Below, one piece after another: positions 35,801-47,930 of a DNA stretch of 64,000 bases. Every line of letters starts with the position of its first letter. Within the stretch, counting starts at the first letter, position 1. The stretch lies in contig JAJQJQ010000026.1 in assembly GCA_028622995.1 (NCBI GenBank), forward strand, positions 310,001 to 374,000, read 5' to 3'. The notes under the pieces were generated by a model. It was given only the letters and a program-made list of their open reading frames with translations. It was not told the DNA's origin and searched no databases. This DNA is from Panagrolaimus kolymaensis. Lineage: Eukaryota; Nematoda; Chromadorea; Rhabditida; Panagrolaimidae. The position numbers were made by a program, and so were the translations under genes.

Positions 35801-38575
35801 AAAAAGATGATCAAGAAAAACTTAAAGAAGATGACGACGAGAAAAAACAAAAATTGGAAGATGACAAAAATGAAATTAGCCAACCAAAAGTTGAAGAAGG
35901 TCAAAAAGAAGCAGATTCTAACAAAATTATGTCGGATCAAAATGAAAAAGTTAATAATGAAATCCCACAAACCCAAGAAGAGGAAGAACCAGAAACCATT
36001 ACAGAAATTCCAGTAATATTTGAAAATCAAGAAAAGCGAAAAGAAGAAACTATTCCAGTTTCAAATCCAGATGAACAAAATAAAAGTGAATTATCTACAC
36101 AATTACCATCGACTGAAACTGGGTCTAATGGGGCGGTATTGGTTGAAATTCCAGTTATAATCGAAAAACAAGAAAATCAAAAAGAAAGTGCTTCCGCAGT
36201 TGAACCAACTGACAGCGCAAACAAAGATAATTCTTCCCAAAATATGGCAACAAATGATGAAAAAGCAAGTGATACAGGTATTATAATTCCAATAACGATA
36301 GATTACAAACCACAAGAAAATGAACCCGAAAAAAGACAAGGAGAAAATGAAAACGTGTCAATTCCATCCCAACCTGTTGGCCAAACTTCTTCAACAACTC
36401 CAGAAGAGCCAAAACAAGTGGATGGTGTAATTTTTCAGACATCATTTGCAAAACCGATGGTTGATGAAAATGCAACTTCACAATCTCAAAAAGCTGCTGA
36501 ACCTGTTCCAGAGCCGGATGAAGTAAAATATCAAAATTCTTTTGCAAAACCCCTTGATACAGCTGAAAAGAAGGAAGAGAAGCCAGGTGAAAAACCTATA
36601 GATAATAATTATCAATCCAATTTTGCTAAGCCCATGGAATCTTCGCAACAAATGGATATTAACCAAAAAACGCCAGAAAGTGCTACTTTTGGACAAAAAT
36701 CTGAAGAGCCCAAAATTTCAAATGAATCAAAGGAATCAGAAAATGTAACACAAATTCCAATTAAAATTGATATTTCTCCATTAATAAATGAATCTCCAAA
36801 ACCGGTATCAGAAAATAGACCTGAAGTCAACAAAACTCAAGATAAATCACCTTATCAAATTGATGACAAAGTTGAATCAAGTTTATTCTCAGCGCCTAGC
36901 CCAATTGATGAAGATAATTTTTGGATTGAAGTTCCTGCAAGTGGCGTCGTTCGTGAAATACCTATCAGTATTCAAAAAACTGGGGCACCAGCAGCACAAT
37001 CGACTACAAGCCAACCAACATCTGCTTCAAATGTAACATCAGATAAACCCCAAAAAGATGAACAATTTACTCCTTCTCAAGAAACGAAAAAACAAGATAC
37101 TGCCGCTGCTCCCGCAGAACCCCAAAAATCTGTTGGTGATGATGGTGTCACATATTATGAAGTGACATCATCGGAAAATAAGCAACAGCAGCCACAAAAT
37201 CAAGGCTCTCAACAATCTTCATCACAAAATGAAAAAGCTCCATCAGATCAGAATTGGGGCGGCACTTCAGCTAAACCAGATAACAAAATCTCCGATGGCA
37301 ATTTTTCACAAACATCAGATAATTCTGTAAAATCCCCGACGAGCAAAAAATACGACGATAATAATAGCATGGAATTAAATATTCAAGAATATGAAGACCA
37401 ATTAAGAAAAAATACTCAAGAAGCTTTAAATTTGGTTGATAAACTTTGTGAATCATCTTTGAATCAACAAGAAAAAAATAGAAAAGAACGAGAAAGAGAA
37501 CGCGAGCGTGAACATGAAAAAGAGCGTGAACGTGAACGAGAAAGAAGAAGTTCGAGAAGTCAAAGTCGTGAAAGATCTGTCCAATTTAATGAAAGGTAAA
37601 ATATTTCTTTTTTCCACGTAAATTTTTTTAAAATAAACATTTATTTTTTAGTCAGCTTGAAGCTCAAAGTTATAAAGTTAATCCTGATTTAATGCAAGAG
37701 CCAACCACAGCCATACTTTTACCTGAGAATCGGCTTGCTTTGTCTGATAATCAATTTGGTCTTTCCATATTTAATTTACATACAAAGGATTTAAAAAGAA
37801 TTGATGGTGGAAATAAATGGAGACGGCCACATCATATGATTTATTTGCCAAGAGCTAAACATCTTTTGGTACAATTTTTAATTAAATATTTTAATATCTA
37901 AGAATCGATTTTTTTAGGTTTTGTGTGAATATTCTGAAAAAGAAGATGGCAATTATCAATTATTTATTTGTCGATTCAGTCTTGATTTGGAATATATTAA
38001 TCGCGTGGAAGCACCCGTGCTTATTCGTGACAAAGAAATTACCACATTCCGTTTATGTCATTCACATCGAACCGATTGCTTGTATTTAGCTGCAAGCACT
38101 TTCAATACTGGGTATATATATGAATTATCACCCGAAGGATTTTGGCGAGAAGTATATACAGGAAGAAATAAAGTTTTTAATGATATTTCAGTTTTTGCTG
38201 TTATTGGTAAATTTATAATTGTCAAAATTTATGTATGTATAAATATTTTCATTTATAGGCCCAGTAACTGAATTAATGTTAGTTGAAAATATCAAGGATT
38301 ATATTGTCGTGGTTTCAATTTACAATTCTGAAGCAGCTGATACTCGCATGATTGCAGCATGTGAAAAACCTTCAGCATTAGCAATCGATGAAAAAGGCAC
38401 AGTGATTATTTATGATCGATGCAGTTGCAAAGTTGGAATTCATTCTCGCCTCGATAATCTCCGAGTTCATGATATTGCTCTTGTGGAACATAGAAATTGC
38501 AATCTTTCAGCATTTGAACGTTTGCTAGCTGTATTAATTCCAAGCAAAAAGGATTTACGCCTTTACAAATATTAA
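32890..38575 (+). CDS. Large acidic repeat protein with C-terminal beta-propeller-like region, function unknown
   Basis: Five exons: 32890-32909, 33069-37595, 37652-37868, 37918-38206, 38259-38575 (1,789 aa). The 4.5 kb second exon encodes a disordered, Glu/Gln/Ser/Lys-rich region. At about residues 400-920 there are eight copies of a roughly 38-residue unit with consensus IEIPIQFEGQP, xVDIPLSxFGTP, xEIPIIFE, separated by acidic linkers; degenerate EIPV copies follow. Three short repeats of YQxxFAKPM lie near residues 1140-1210. Then come a coiled-coil-like segment, an Arg/Glu repeat (ERERERE) and a structured C-terminus of about 280 residues with strand-rich NHL-like motifs (SALAIDEKGTVIIYDRC). 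No signal peptide or membrane segment. I do not recognise a named orthologue. Confidence 0.85.
34243..35810 (+). repeat. Coding tandem repeats, eight imperfect units of about 38 codons
   Basis: Each unit opens with IEIPIQ(F/H) and closes with EIPIIFE or a variant, with the central PLSxFG or PLSxYG motif about 20 residues in (unit 4 has lost it). Units 6 and 8 share QHEGQPEV and are the closest pair. The units are interspersed with acidic linkers of different lengths and are not strictly head-to-tail. Confidence 0.85.
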
Positions 38576-38770
38576 ATAAAAAAGATACATTGTTTTTTAA
38601 AGTTATAATATTTTTTTGTTTAAATTTTCTTTATTTTTATTTTTGAAAAACCAAAAACAAAACTAACAAATAAATCTAAAAAAAGTAAACTAATAATCTG
38701 TTTTTAAATAAATTTTTTCCTATTCAATTTTTTCTAAACTTTTTTTCTATAAATAATTTCTTTATTATTT
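38576..38770. other. Short convergent intergenic region
   Basis: A/T-rich 3' flanks only. Confidence 0.4.
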
Positions 38771-41700
38771 TTAATTAATTGGTGTAGTTTTTGTTGTTGC
38801 TGAAATGCCAAAATCTTGTAAACGGCGAAGAGCTGGACGATAAACTTCTTTAAATATGGGTCGAATCATGCCTTTTCTTTGAATTTCACCTTTAAGATTT
38901 TTTAAATTAAAACTTTATAAATTAATTTTTTTAAATTACCATTAAGAACCATGTGAGAGACAATGGCACAAGTGTAACCCACTGTTCGAGCCATAGCTGA
39001 ATAACCATTAGGTTCGCCATAAGCCACGAGACTAACTCGATGTCTTTCTTTATTTCCACTTGATTTTTGTGCAATTATATCATGATTGAGAATAACAATA
39101 TCCCGTTCACCTTTTTCATATGCTAATTGTTTAGCCAAATGTGGAACCAGAGTATCCAATGGAGTTACATGGCGTTCAGCGGTGATATCAGAAAATAAAC
39201 CTAATTCTTCCAATGCGCTTAATTCCAATTTCTTATCTCTTCCAAGTTTATCTGCTACAATATTTCGTAATTGATCAGGAAAAATATCCATATTTTGATT
39301 CATTAAAGATGCAATAATTTGTTTCCAAGTTAAATCTGGACCTTGCATGGGATTAAGAATATCCTTGCGTTCAAGGGAAAGAAGTCCAACTGATTTTAAC
39401 GCTTTAACAGCTTCAACAAAACCCTAAAAATATTTTTAAAAATTGGCATAAATTTTAATTTGTAAAGACAAACTTCATATCTCAAAGTCCCACGAATAAG
39501 AGTTTTGCATTCACTTTCAATTCCATAAATTGAAGCATATTTAGTTGAATCACGATTAGCATAACCAAGAAGATTAAAACCAGGCATAAAATCAATTGGA
39601 TATATATCATCTATAACTCCTCCATCACCAGGAACATCAATGACTTTTCCATTTTTAAGATATCTCGCTGAACTCATTAATGCAAGTAAAACACCTTTGG
39701 GACTCCAACTAAATTTATATCTCAATGCATTATCGGAAGCTTCAGGAGCAGGAAGACCACCACAAAAGCTAACAAATGAAGTAATTTTTCCACCGGCATC
39801 ATGAACTCGATCAAAAACTTCAGCTGCGAGCATATGATCGATGCCAGGATCTAATCCAGATTCGTTCATAATCGTAATTTCAGCTTTTTGAGCACTAAAA
39901 AACTTTGCATAATTAAATATTTTAGAAATTTAATTAATTTTTACTCTTCATCTAAAGCTTGAAGTTCAGGAGAAATATAACTACTCGTAACCATATTAGT
40001 TTTATTTTTAATACACATTTTAGCAATTCCCGCATGTTGAGTATATGGTAAAAGTGAAATAACTAAATCATGTTTAGAAATTAATTCTTCAATAACTTCA
40101 GGTTCTTTATTAACATCCACAACAACTGAATGAATATTTTGTCCTGCATCAGCAAGGCGTTGACCATCTTGATGGGAATCGGTTGCAACCGTGAGATTTA
40201 CTTTGCTTTGTTTTGAATAATAATTTGCTACTGGATCCGAAACCATTCCAGCTCCAAGGAGGAGAACATTTTTATCTCCACTTGCCATAACTTTTGCTTT
40301 GTGGCTTGATTTACTGCAAAAAAATAAGTAAAAAAAGGTTTATTCTTTTTTAAATTTCAAAGAAAAAAAATATGCATACTTTTGTTGAGTTCGTAAATCC
40401 GAAATATATTTGAATTTAGGAGTTAATTCTCCATCGCTTGTAATAATAGCTCGTTTAATTTCATCTCGACATTGTAATTCATTAAAGTTTTGATCGGTTG
40501 AACAATTAAGCTAAAAATAAAAACGAATTTTTTTACTAAAAGCAAAATAGACAGCAATGACGAAAACAAGCAACTGTCAGCTGCTGAAGCCGCAAAAAAC
40601 GTGCTTTTTTTCAGACACGTGGGAGCTGAGTTTTCGTTGAGTGAAAAAGTCTTGAGTTTAACAAAATAAAATGAAAAAAAGAAGTAACAAACCATATCAA
40701 CAATATATGGATAAACTAAATTTCCAAATTGTTCCGTAGCTTCTACAGGCATTTGAGCAGGCATATTATCTATGCTACAAACAAGGCAACCCGAAGGATT
40801 ATCAAAACTAAAAAAAATTTATTATTTGACTCCAAAAATTTTTTTAGTTAAAATTTTACCTATCAGAAGTAACATTAAAATCTGCATCATAAATATTGAA
40901 AGGTTTATCAATGGTTGTGCATTCGGTCATAAATTCAATGGAGCCACCTGGATCAGCAGAAATATCACAAATTGCTACTAACCGATGAGGCAAACTAGGG
41001 CATCCAGGAACATCAAGTCGATTGGATTTTGGGGTTAAAAGATTTTTAGCATCTGGAACTGTAATAAGTCGAGGAGTGTTTACACCCCAATAAACTCCAT
41101 TTATAATAACTGTTGCATATGGAGCAATTTCTGATGCAAATTTAGATACATATCGATCGGGATGTTTTGTAAATTCATCCTTGTTGTATTTGCCCCCCGC
41201 TTTGCGAACCATATGATCTTGTCTTGTTACAACGCAACCATAGATTTTATTAAGCTCTGCAAAAATTAACAATCTTTAATTTATGCAAATTTTTTTGTTG
41301 GACATACGTCCTTTTTTTGCAACTTGTGGCAATGTTGTCGCATCAACAAATTCATGGGGTAAATGTTCAAATAATTCTTGAGCTCCTTGTGATACATTTC
41401 CTGATCCAGTAAAAACAAAAACCAATGGTCCCAAAGAACGGGGAAGTCGATTAAGAGCAATTTCATAACCACAATCTCGAACCGCGTTAATAGCCATATG
41501 AGAATCACTGTAATTATGAGCTAAAGCAATATGCAAAAATGGAGTATGATGGCCTAAAGCTAATAGACGAAGGCCAAGCCCATGCAAAATATCAATGAAT
41601 CCAGCATAACCCGCCCATTTACCAAACATAACTAATCTTTTTCCTTCGTCATTCACAATTTTTTCATAATCAATTAAGCGAATTTTCTAAAAAACTTTGG

Positions 41701-42135
41701 ACTAAATTTAAGAAATTACTTTGTTTAAGTTTTTACCCTATGCAAAATAGTATCCAACATTTCCATATTATCAGCTTGAGCTTTAATGGTATGTGAAAAA
41801 AATGCATAAGTTTTGCGTGGAATTAATTGTTCGACTGGAACTTGTTTAACCGAAATAATTAATTGAGCTGGAGATAAATCTTCTTGAACTGTTGCTCCAG
41901 CAGAAATATAATCTTGAATTGGAAATGCTCGACGATTTGAAGGTTGAATGAGAACTTTAATTCCATTTCTAGTTGATTTTTTAACATGCCCCGGAGCTAA
42001 TGGAGCTCGTCTTTCCCAAGCATTTATGGTTTCACGCCGAATTCCAAGGCATGGAGTTCCTCTTCCAACATAGGCTATATTTCGAGCTTGTAATTTCAAG
42101 CATTCCACTGTGAGACGAGGCCTTTTGAATAACAT
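38771..42135 (-). CDS. aass-1: Alpha-aminoadipic semialdehyde synthase (lysine-ketoglutarate reductase / saccharopine dehydrogenase)
   Basis: Nine exons: 41737-42135, 41308-41686, 40860-41256, 40693-40807, 40380-40510, 39945-40313, 39474-39894, 38940-39423, 38771-38889 (937 aa; human 926). The N-terminus is basic, consistent with mitochondrial import. The reductase half has [37 protein letters not shown] and [13 protein letters not shown]. The dehydrogenase half has the Rossmann motif [32 protein letters not shown] and [16 protein letters not shown]. The enzyme carries out the first two steps of lysine breakdown in mitochondria. The ATG directly follows TTTTTTAG, so it may sit at a trans-splice acceptor or after an unseen 5' exon. 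Confidence 0.96.
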
Positions 42136-43403
42136 CTAAAAAAGGACATTGCAAAAAATAGAAAAAAAAGCAGCCGTAAACCCAAAAAAAGAAAAGAAAA
42201 TATTTATGAACAACAAAGCTTATGAAATAATGTCGCTAGCTATAAAAAGAATTGAATGTTAAAAACCAAATAAACAAAAATAAGCTAACACAAAAAAGAA
42301 ACAAAATTTAATAAAATTAGTAACCTTTTTATTTAAAAAAAAGTCATTAACACCTAAAAATAAAAAAAGCGGGCGATAGATTTATGTTTATTCGCGCGTT
42401 TTTTTAGGTTGTCGTCGTCGTCTGATGTAATGCGTTTATGATAAAATAAAAAGTCAAAGATTGTTCAAAAAGAGTTGAAAAAACACTCAAAATTGAGGGA
42501 GGCAAAGATAAGAAGAAAAAAAAACATGAAAAAAGGCGGCGCTTTATTTTTTTTTTCATTCCCATTCATGTTACCCATAGAAGAATTGATAATTCCAGAA
42601 AACTGTCTAAAGGAATATTAAAATTCAATATAAACTTTTTTTTTTAAACTTTGACTAATTTTTTTAAGCGAAAAAAGTTAGAAAATGGAGAAAAAGATAA
42701 CAATAAAATTAATACGCCTTATCAAATTTACTTTTTTTTGCAAATATTTTAGGTCAATAATAATAATAATAATTTGGTCAAAGATTATAAAAAGCAATAC
42801 ATAGTTTCTCGCTCAAAACATTCATAAACTGAAAAACGCTGCAATGTAATGCGAAGGAAAGACATAGAGAGAGAGAGATAAGACTAAAAGCAACAAAAAA
42901 TGCAAACAAGCCACTTACTTTTGTCTATTTCCCATCAGCCAGAAACGACAAACGAAAAAAGCTTAACGCCACGTGCTTTTTTTTATAATAAAATTTGCAC
43001 AAAAGATAGTGATGATCAACGTAGAAAAAAAATATAGAAAAACGCTTGCTTTTCAAGAGCGTTTGTCAGAAGCAGCAGCAACAACAGCATGTCAAAATGA
43101 GACACTGACTACGTCTTTAAAATTGCAACCACCAAATGTTTCAAAAAAAGTTCTATTTTTTTGCAGTTAACAAACAGGTGAGCGTTAAAAAAATAGCTGG
43201 TGAAGAATAAATGGAAAGAAAAATAAACAATTTGCTTTTTGTGAAAAAAATTCTCTATTTTATGAATTTGTTGAAAAATTTATTTTGTTTTTCAAATAAA
43301 AATAGTAAAATAATATCAAAAAATTACAACAATACTTTCGAGGTATTTAAAATTCAGCAAAATAAATAAAAATTAAAACAAAATTAAAAAAAAAGAAATA
43401 ATT
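42136..43403. other. Intergenic region upstream of AASS
   Basis: 1.3 kb between two minus-strand genes. A/T-rich with a GAGAGAGAGA tract near 42870; no exon seen. It probably contains the AASS promoter and the LIN-54 3' flank. Confidence 0.4.
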
Positions 43404-44748
43404 CTATTCAATAAAATCTGCTGGATTCATTAATTCCTTTTTAGCTGCAAGCATTTCATGTTGTTGAGTTTTTCGAATGGTTTCAAAAACTTGGCCCACA
43501 CAATCCCCAAATTCTCTGCATAAAGCATTTATGGTTTCAACAATTGTTTCATTTTTTTGTTCCTAAAATTTAAAATTTTTTGCTTAAAATAAGTTTTTTT
43601 AAAGATTAATATTTACCGATTCTACTGCTTGTCCCATCATACACATAGTTGTAGTTTCAACTACATCATCCGTGAGATAATACCATGGATAAGTTTTAGC
43701 ACTTTTAGAGGGAGTGGGTTCATCCACTTCTTCATCCGAAGCTGGACTTCTTCGATCAAATTCGCTGGAAATGGGGAATCTATCAGTGAAGCGAACTTGT
43801 CGATCTGCTTCGGTATTTCGACAACATCGACATTTGCATCGATCAGTACACGCAACTTTTGCCTAGAAAAATAAAGTTTTATCATAAATAAATTATGTTA
43901 ATTTGTTTTTGTATAACTTACTTCGTAACATTCACAATAATTTTTCAAACAATTTGATTTCTTGCAATGACACCCTTTTTGATGCAATCGTTCCATATCG
44001 TGGTTAACTCCTTTATTCGCCACACCAATTTTAGGTTTAAAAGCGTGAGGATTTTTTTCTAATGATTGTTTAATCGCTCGACTTCGTTCATGATTGAATT
44101 CAAGATTATTATGGCAATCTTTGCAATTACAATTTAAACAAAATTCTCCATTTGCAAAACAATCACAATAAAGTTTTAAACATTGAGATCGAGTGCAATT
44201 GCAAGGCTTGCGTTTGCCTGGTTGTGATCGGCGTCTAAAAATTTTTAACCATCAATGGAATATATAATTTTAAAGTTTTTGGTCGTGAAAACTTACGCTG
44301 GTTTTGCAGGTTTTCTTGCTGCCCATTTTGTTGGGCTTGCATAAAAATATTTAGGAGTGCTCTAAAAAAGATAAAACTATAATAAATTATTTAATGGATG
44401 ATTAAAAACTTGCCACTCGACTTGAACTAGGCGCTCCATATGCAGCAGATTGGGGCTAAAAAGAAAAAAGTTTATTTTTTTATTAGTTAAGAAAGTCTAA
44501 TTACCGCATGACCTTGTGGAGAATCATAATAATATGTAGAATTATCAAAATGTACTACAGAATTTTCAGCTGAACCCCCGGCTGCTGCACCCAATGGTAA
44601 AACATTTTTTTTATCTTCTCTTTGTAAATATGGCATTTCTTCTCCAAGTGGAGGATATTCCGATTCATCATCCTTAAATCAATCATTTAAAGTTATTTAA
44701 TTAAAAATAATTGTTACTCACCTCTCGATATTCACTTGTTTCACTCAT
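43404..44748 (-). CDS. lin-54: LIN-54 / tesmin-type CXC DNA-binding protein
   Basis: Seven exons: 44722-44748, 44505-44672, 44414-44455, 44297-44361, 43922-44234, 43617-43862, 43404-43562 (339 aa). Two Cys-rich CXC motifs are joined by the conserved linker: [18 protein letters not shown] and [17 protein letters not shown], with KRGxxH-type linker [10 protein letters not shown]. Tyrosines in LYCDC and NYCEC match the residues known to enter the minor groove at CHR elements. LIN-54 is the DNA-binding part of the DREAM/MuvB complex controlling cell-cycle genes. The C-terminus is helical. Intron 3 appears to use a GC-AG donor (GCAAGT next to 44414). Confidence 0.93.
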
Positions 44749-45125
44749 TTTTATTTAATTTCAATAAACAAAAAAATCAGCAAAGTATAAAGAAGAAAAA
44801 CTTTTATTCCGAAAACTTCATCTGCCGCGCATGGCAAACAATTCGTTACGAGACCATTTTATTCTTTTAAATGTGATTGAGAAGTAACTGAATGAAGGAA
44901 ACCTTCCAGCTATTTATCCCAAATAAAATTTACTTTTTAATAAATTTATAATAAAAAACTTTTCTGATAAAAATTGAGTTCATGATATTTGTATTCTGTC
45001 TTTTTTTACACATTTTATTTAAAAAATTTATTTATTACCATGTATCAAAAGATGAATTTTTCTAAAATATAAAAACCAATTTTTGCCATTCTTCTATTCT
45101 CTCAAAAAATCATTGATCGTGTTTT
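44749..45125. other. Intergenic region
   Basis: LIN-54 upstream flank and 3' flank of the receptor gene; nothing further seen. Confidence 0.4.
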
Positions 45126-47242
45126 CTACATAAATTTTTGCAATAATTCTGAAAAAATACAATTTACTTTTTTCGATTTCAACAGAAAAAAATGTGCAAC
45201 CTTTAAATCGCTGTTTCTAAACTGTAATAAGGCATTACAAATAATGACGACTCCAATAAGCAAATTAGATGTTTCAATTCCAATTTTAACTGCATTTTCA
45301 TTGTCGAAAAAACATAAAAGTACCACAATAAATGATGGCATAAAAATAAGGGAGGATATTAGGACGAACCGTATCTGAAAAAATTAACATTTTCAAAGAC
45401 ACTTTTATCCCAAAAAACTTGCTGTAATTGCATATTTAAATTGAAAATCTTGTAAGCTCATAAAAAGGATTAAATGAAAAGCCAAGGAGATGAAATTAAA
45501 AATTATGCAAACAGAATAAACAAAAATATGTCCATCCAAAGTTGGACAATCATCATTTTGAATATTATTTCTTTGTTTAAAAAGGCCTTCTTCTTGAAAA
45601 CTTATTAATAACAAAATTATTGTAACAGCTATGGTAATTCCAAACACTATGATTCTATATAATGGTGGAGGAGAATGAAAAAATATTGGTCGAAATCTTG
45701 CAATTATATAATCCACTGATGTGCATAAAATGTAAACAGACTAGAAAAATAAATGGATAAAGTTTTGAATTTTTAATTTATTTTAATATTTTGAATTTTG
45801 CTTTTTTTCTTCTTTCAAGATTGTCCCCAGGGTTCAATATGTAAAGTGACCATGCTTTATTTTTTTCAACACTTTCACTTTAAATGGAAGCAAAAAGGAG
45901 CAACTATTCTACCGGAAGCAATAGTGCCCAAAAGCAGGCTCAATGAAAAAAAGGAGAGAAAAAATAAAACAATTTTTTTCATTTTTTTTTTCGGCAACAA
46001 CCACCAAAAAGCAAGAAACAAACAGCAGCCTTTTGGCAAATGTTCTTTTTTTCGTTTCGCATTGATTACTTAGCTTTAAAAAAATATGTTAGCCGTGGTG
46101 GTGGCGGTGACCGAAGAAAAATTTTGAGCGGTGCTTTATTGTTCTTTCCTTCCTTAAAGCAATAGAATAAAATAGTAGAAAAGTTTTTATGCCATTGCGT
46201 TTGTTTGTAACTGGGCAGGAGTTAAAAAAAAGCAAGCAAGCGACTGCATCGGTTCGGTTTATTTGCTTTTAAATTAATTATAGAAAAGTGAATTTCAAAA
46301 AAAACTATTATTTTTGTTTTATTAATAATTTTAAATTGTATGTTTTTCTTTCTTAATCTTATTTTAATTAATTTTAAATTTAGCTTTTTTTTAGTAATAA
46401 ATTTTTTTAAATAATGGGTACTTATGAACCCGCATCCACTCTTGATCGATATGTGGCCCCTGGATTAAGATTATGGATGTTAATTGCATTAATTTTTGGA
46501 ATTTTATTAGTTATGGTTGTGATAGTTTGTTGTTTTATTCGAATAAGAATTCCTCGAACCAAGCGACAAATAGAATTAATTGCTGCTAGGCGAAAAATGC
46601 GTAAACAACAACAATCCAATGCCGCTGGTGGACCTAATGCTGGGGGCGTAAATGGCATAGAACCTCATGAAGATACTCAACGTGGTCAAACTATTGTCCT
46701 TAATTCCATTGGACAACATAGAGCTGGCGGCGGAGGTGGTGGTGAGAGAAGTAGTACTGATCCAAGAGGCCACCATCATCATCACCATCATAAAAATATT
46801 GACCAACAACCTCTTGTTTCAAAATCTATTCCCGTTTAATTATTTTAATTATTATCAAATATTTTATTTTTGTAAGTCTGTCCAAAGTTAAAAATAAAAA
46901 CTTAAAACAACTAACTTGTAAAATAGGTAGTGAACTCGCAATAATTTCTGGGATACAAAAATTTTCATTATTTTCTTTAAGTAAATATAAAATTCCAGAT
47001 GCTATTAAACAAATAAAGCAAATAAAATCAACAATTAAAGTTCCTAAAAATAAAAATTAAGTTATGTTAAAAATATGTTTCTCGGGCGGCAATCATTTTT
47101 ACTTACCTACAACTGTAGGATACTTCGTTCTCAATTGTTTATTTGATAATATCAAAATTAATATTGGAACGTTCACTAAAGCTGCAATTCCACCAAATAA
47201 AATATATAAAAATCCTGTTGTCGTCGAATTTATTGACTTCAT
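45126..47242 (-). CDS. Seven-transmembrane receptor, nematode chemoreceptor-like
   Basis: Four exons: 47107-47242, 46916-47043, 45423-45740, 45126-45374 (276 aa). Seven hydrophobic segments are visible, starting FLYILFGGIAALVNVPILIL with the TM1 Asn, through SVYILCTSVDYIIARF, IIVFGITIAVTIILLL, VYSVCIIFNFISLAF and IRFVLISSLIFMPSF to LLIGVVIICNALL. The small size and TM1 GxxxxxxN pattern resemble nematode serpentine receptor families, but I cannot assign one. The ligand is unknown. The last two exons join only through a GC-AG donor (GCAAGT at 45417-45422). The 1.2 kb second intron contains the TMIE gene on the other strand. Confidence 0.75.
46414..46839 (+). CDS. tmie-1: TMIE-like mechanotransduction channel subunit, nested in a receptor intron
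   Basis: Single exon, 141 aa. A short N-terminus is followed by GLRLWMLIALIFGILLVMVV (membrane helix) and CCFIRIRIPRTKRQIE. The RLW motif at the start of the helix and the CC...RIPRTK(R/K)xIE block just after it are the conserved core of TMIE (transmembrane inner ear), a subunit of the TMC mechanosensory channel complex that binds phospholipid. The tail is low-complexity, with Gly and His runs. A TTTTTTTTAG acceptor-like tract lies about 20 nt before the ATG, which may be a trans-splice site. The gene is antisense to the host receptor. Confidence 0.87.
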   Translation: MGTYEPASTLDRYVAPGLRLWMLIALIFGILLVMVVIVCCFIRIRIPRTKRQIELIAARRKMRKQQQSNAAGGPNAGGVNGIEPHEDTQRGQTIVLNSIGQHRAGGGGGGERSSTDPRGHHHHHHHKNIDQQPLVSKSIPV

Positions 47243-47930
47243 TTAGAAAAAGAGTCGTTTACATAAAAAATATTAAATATTTTTTCTTTTTAATTTGTTA
47301 ATGATTGTTGTAAGATTCCTCATTAAAAACTTCTATCACCAAATTAACAAAAAAATTAAAAAGAAGGGGGCCGCCGTTGTAGTCATCGGCAGCAATGAAA
47401 AAATGAGAATGCGCACAGGAGGAGCACATGGAAGAAAAAACAAAGAATCGAATCGAATCATTTTGCTCCTTTATTTTTATTTTTTTCTTGTTTCTTTCTC
47501 TCTTTTTTTTCTGAAAACAATTTTTTTTCTTGTTGGTTGATGCGTGTGTTTTAATGATAAAAATCAAAATCAGTGAAAAAAAGAAAAATGACAAAATTAA
47601 ATTTTCTTCATCGTGAGTGCATTCATTCAAACAATTAAGGTGTTAGTTAGTTCGCATTCTTCCCCTTTTTTCTCCTCCATTTTTCTTCTACCGAATTAAG
47701 TTGTAGGTGTAGCGTCGTCGTTTTTTTCTTTTTTACTTCTTTTTTTTCAAATTTATGCGTAAGAATTTTTTTTAGAAAAAAATTATGTATGTATCATTTA
47801 TTTTTTGAGCAAAAAAATAAAAATAAAAATTAATCTCTTTAAAAAAAGTTTTTTAAAGTTCTTGAAATTGTGTTAAGGTTTTAAAAATTAGAAAAAGTTT
47901 ACAAAAAAATTTATTAGTAAAAGCTAATTC
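47243..47930. other. Intergenic region
   Basis: Upstream of the 7TM receptor and 3' of the BTB gene, both minus strand. Short low-complexity open frames only. Confidence 0.4.

Noticed and set aside
33479..37456. Many open frames of 60-165 codons on both strands inside the large repeat-protein exon
   Set aside because: Shadows of the 4.5 kb real frame; low-complexity Lys/Leu/Phe peptides without starts or splice sites of their own.
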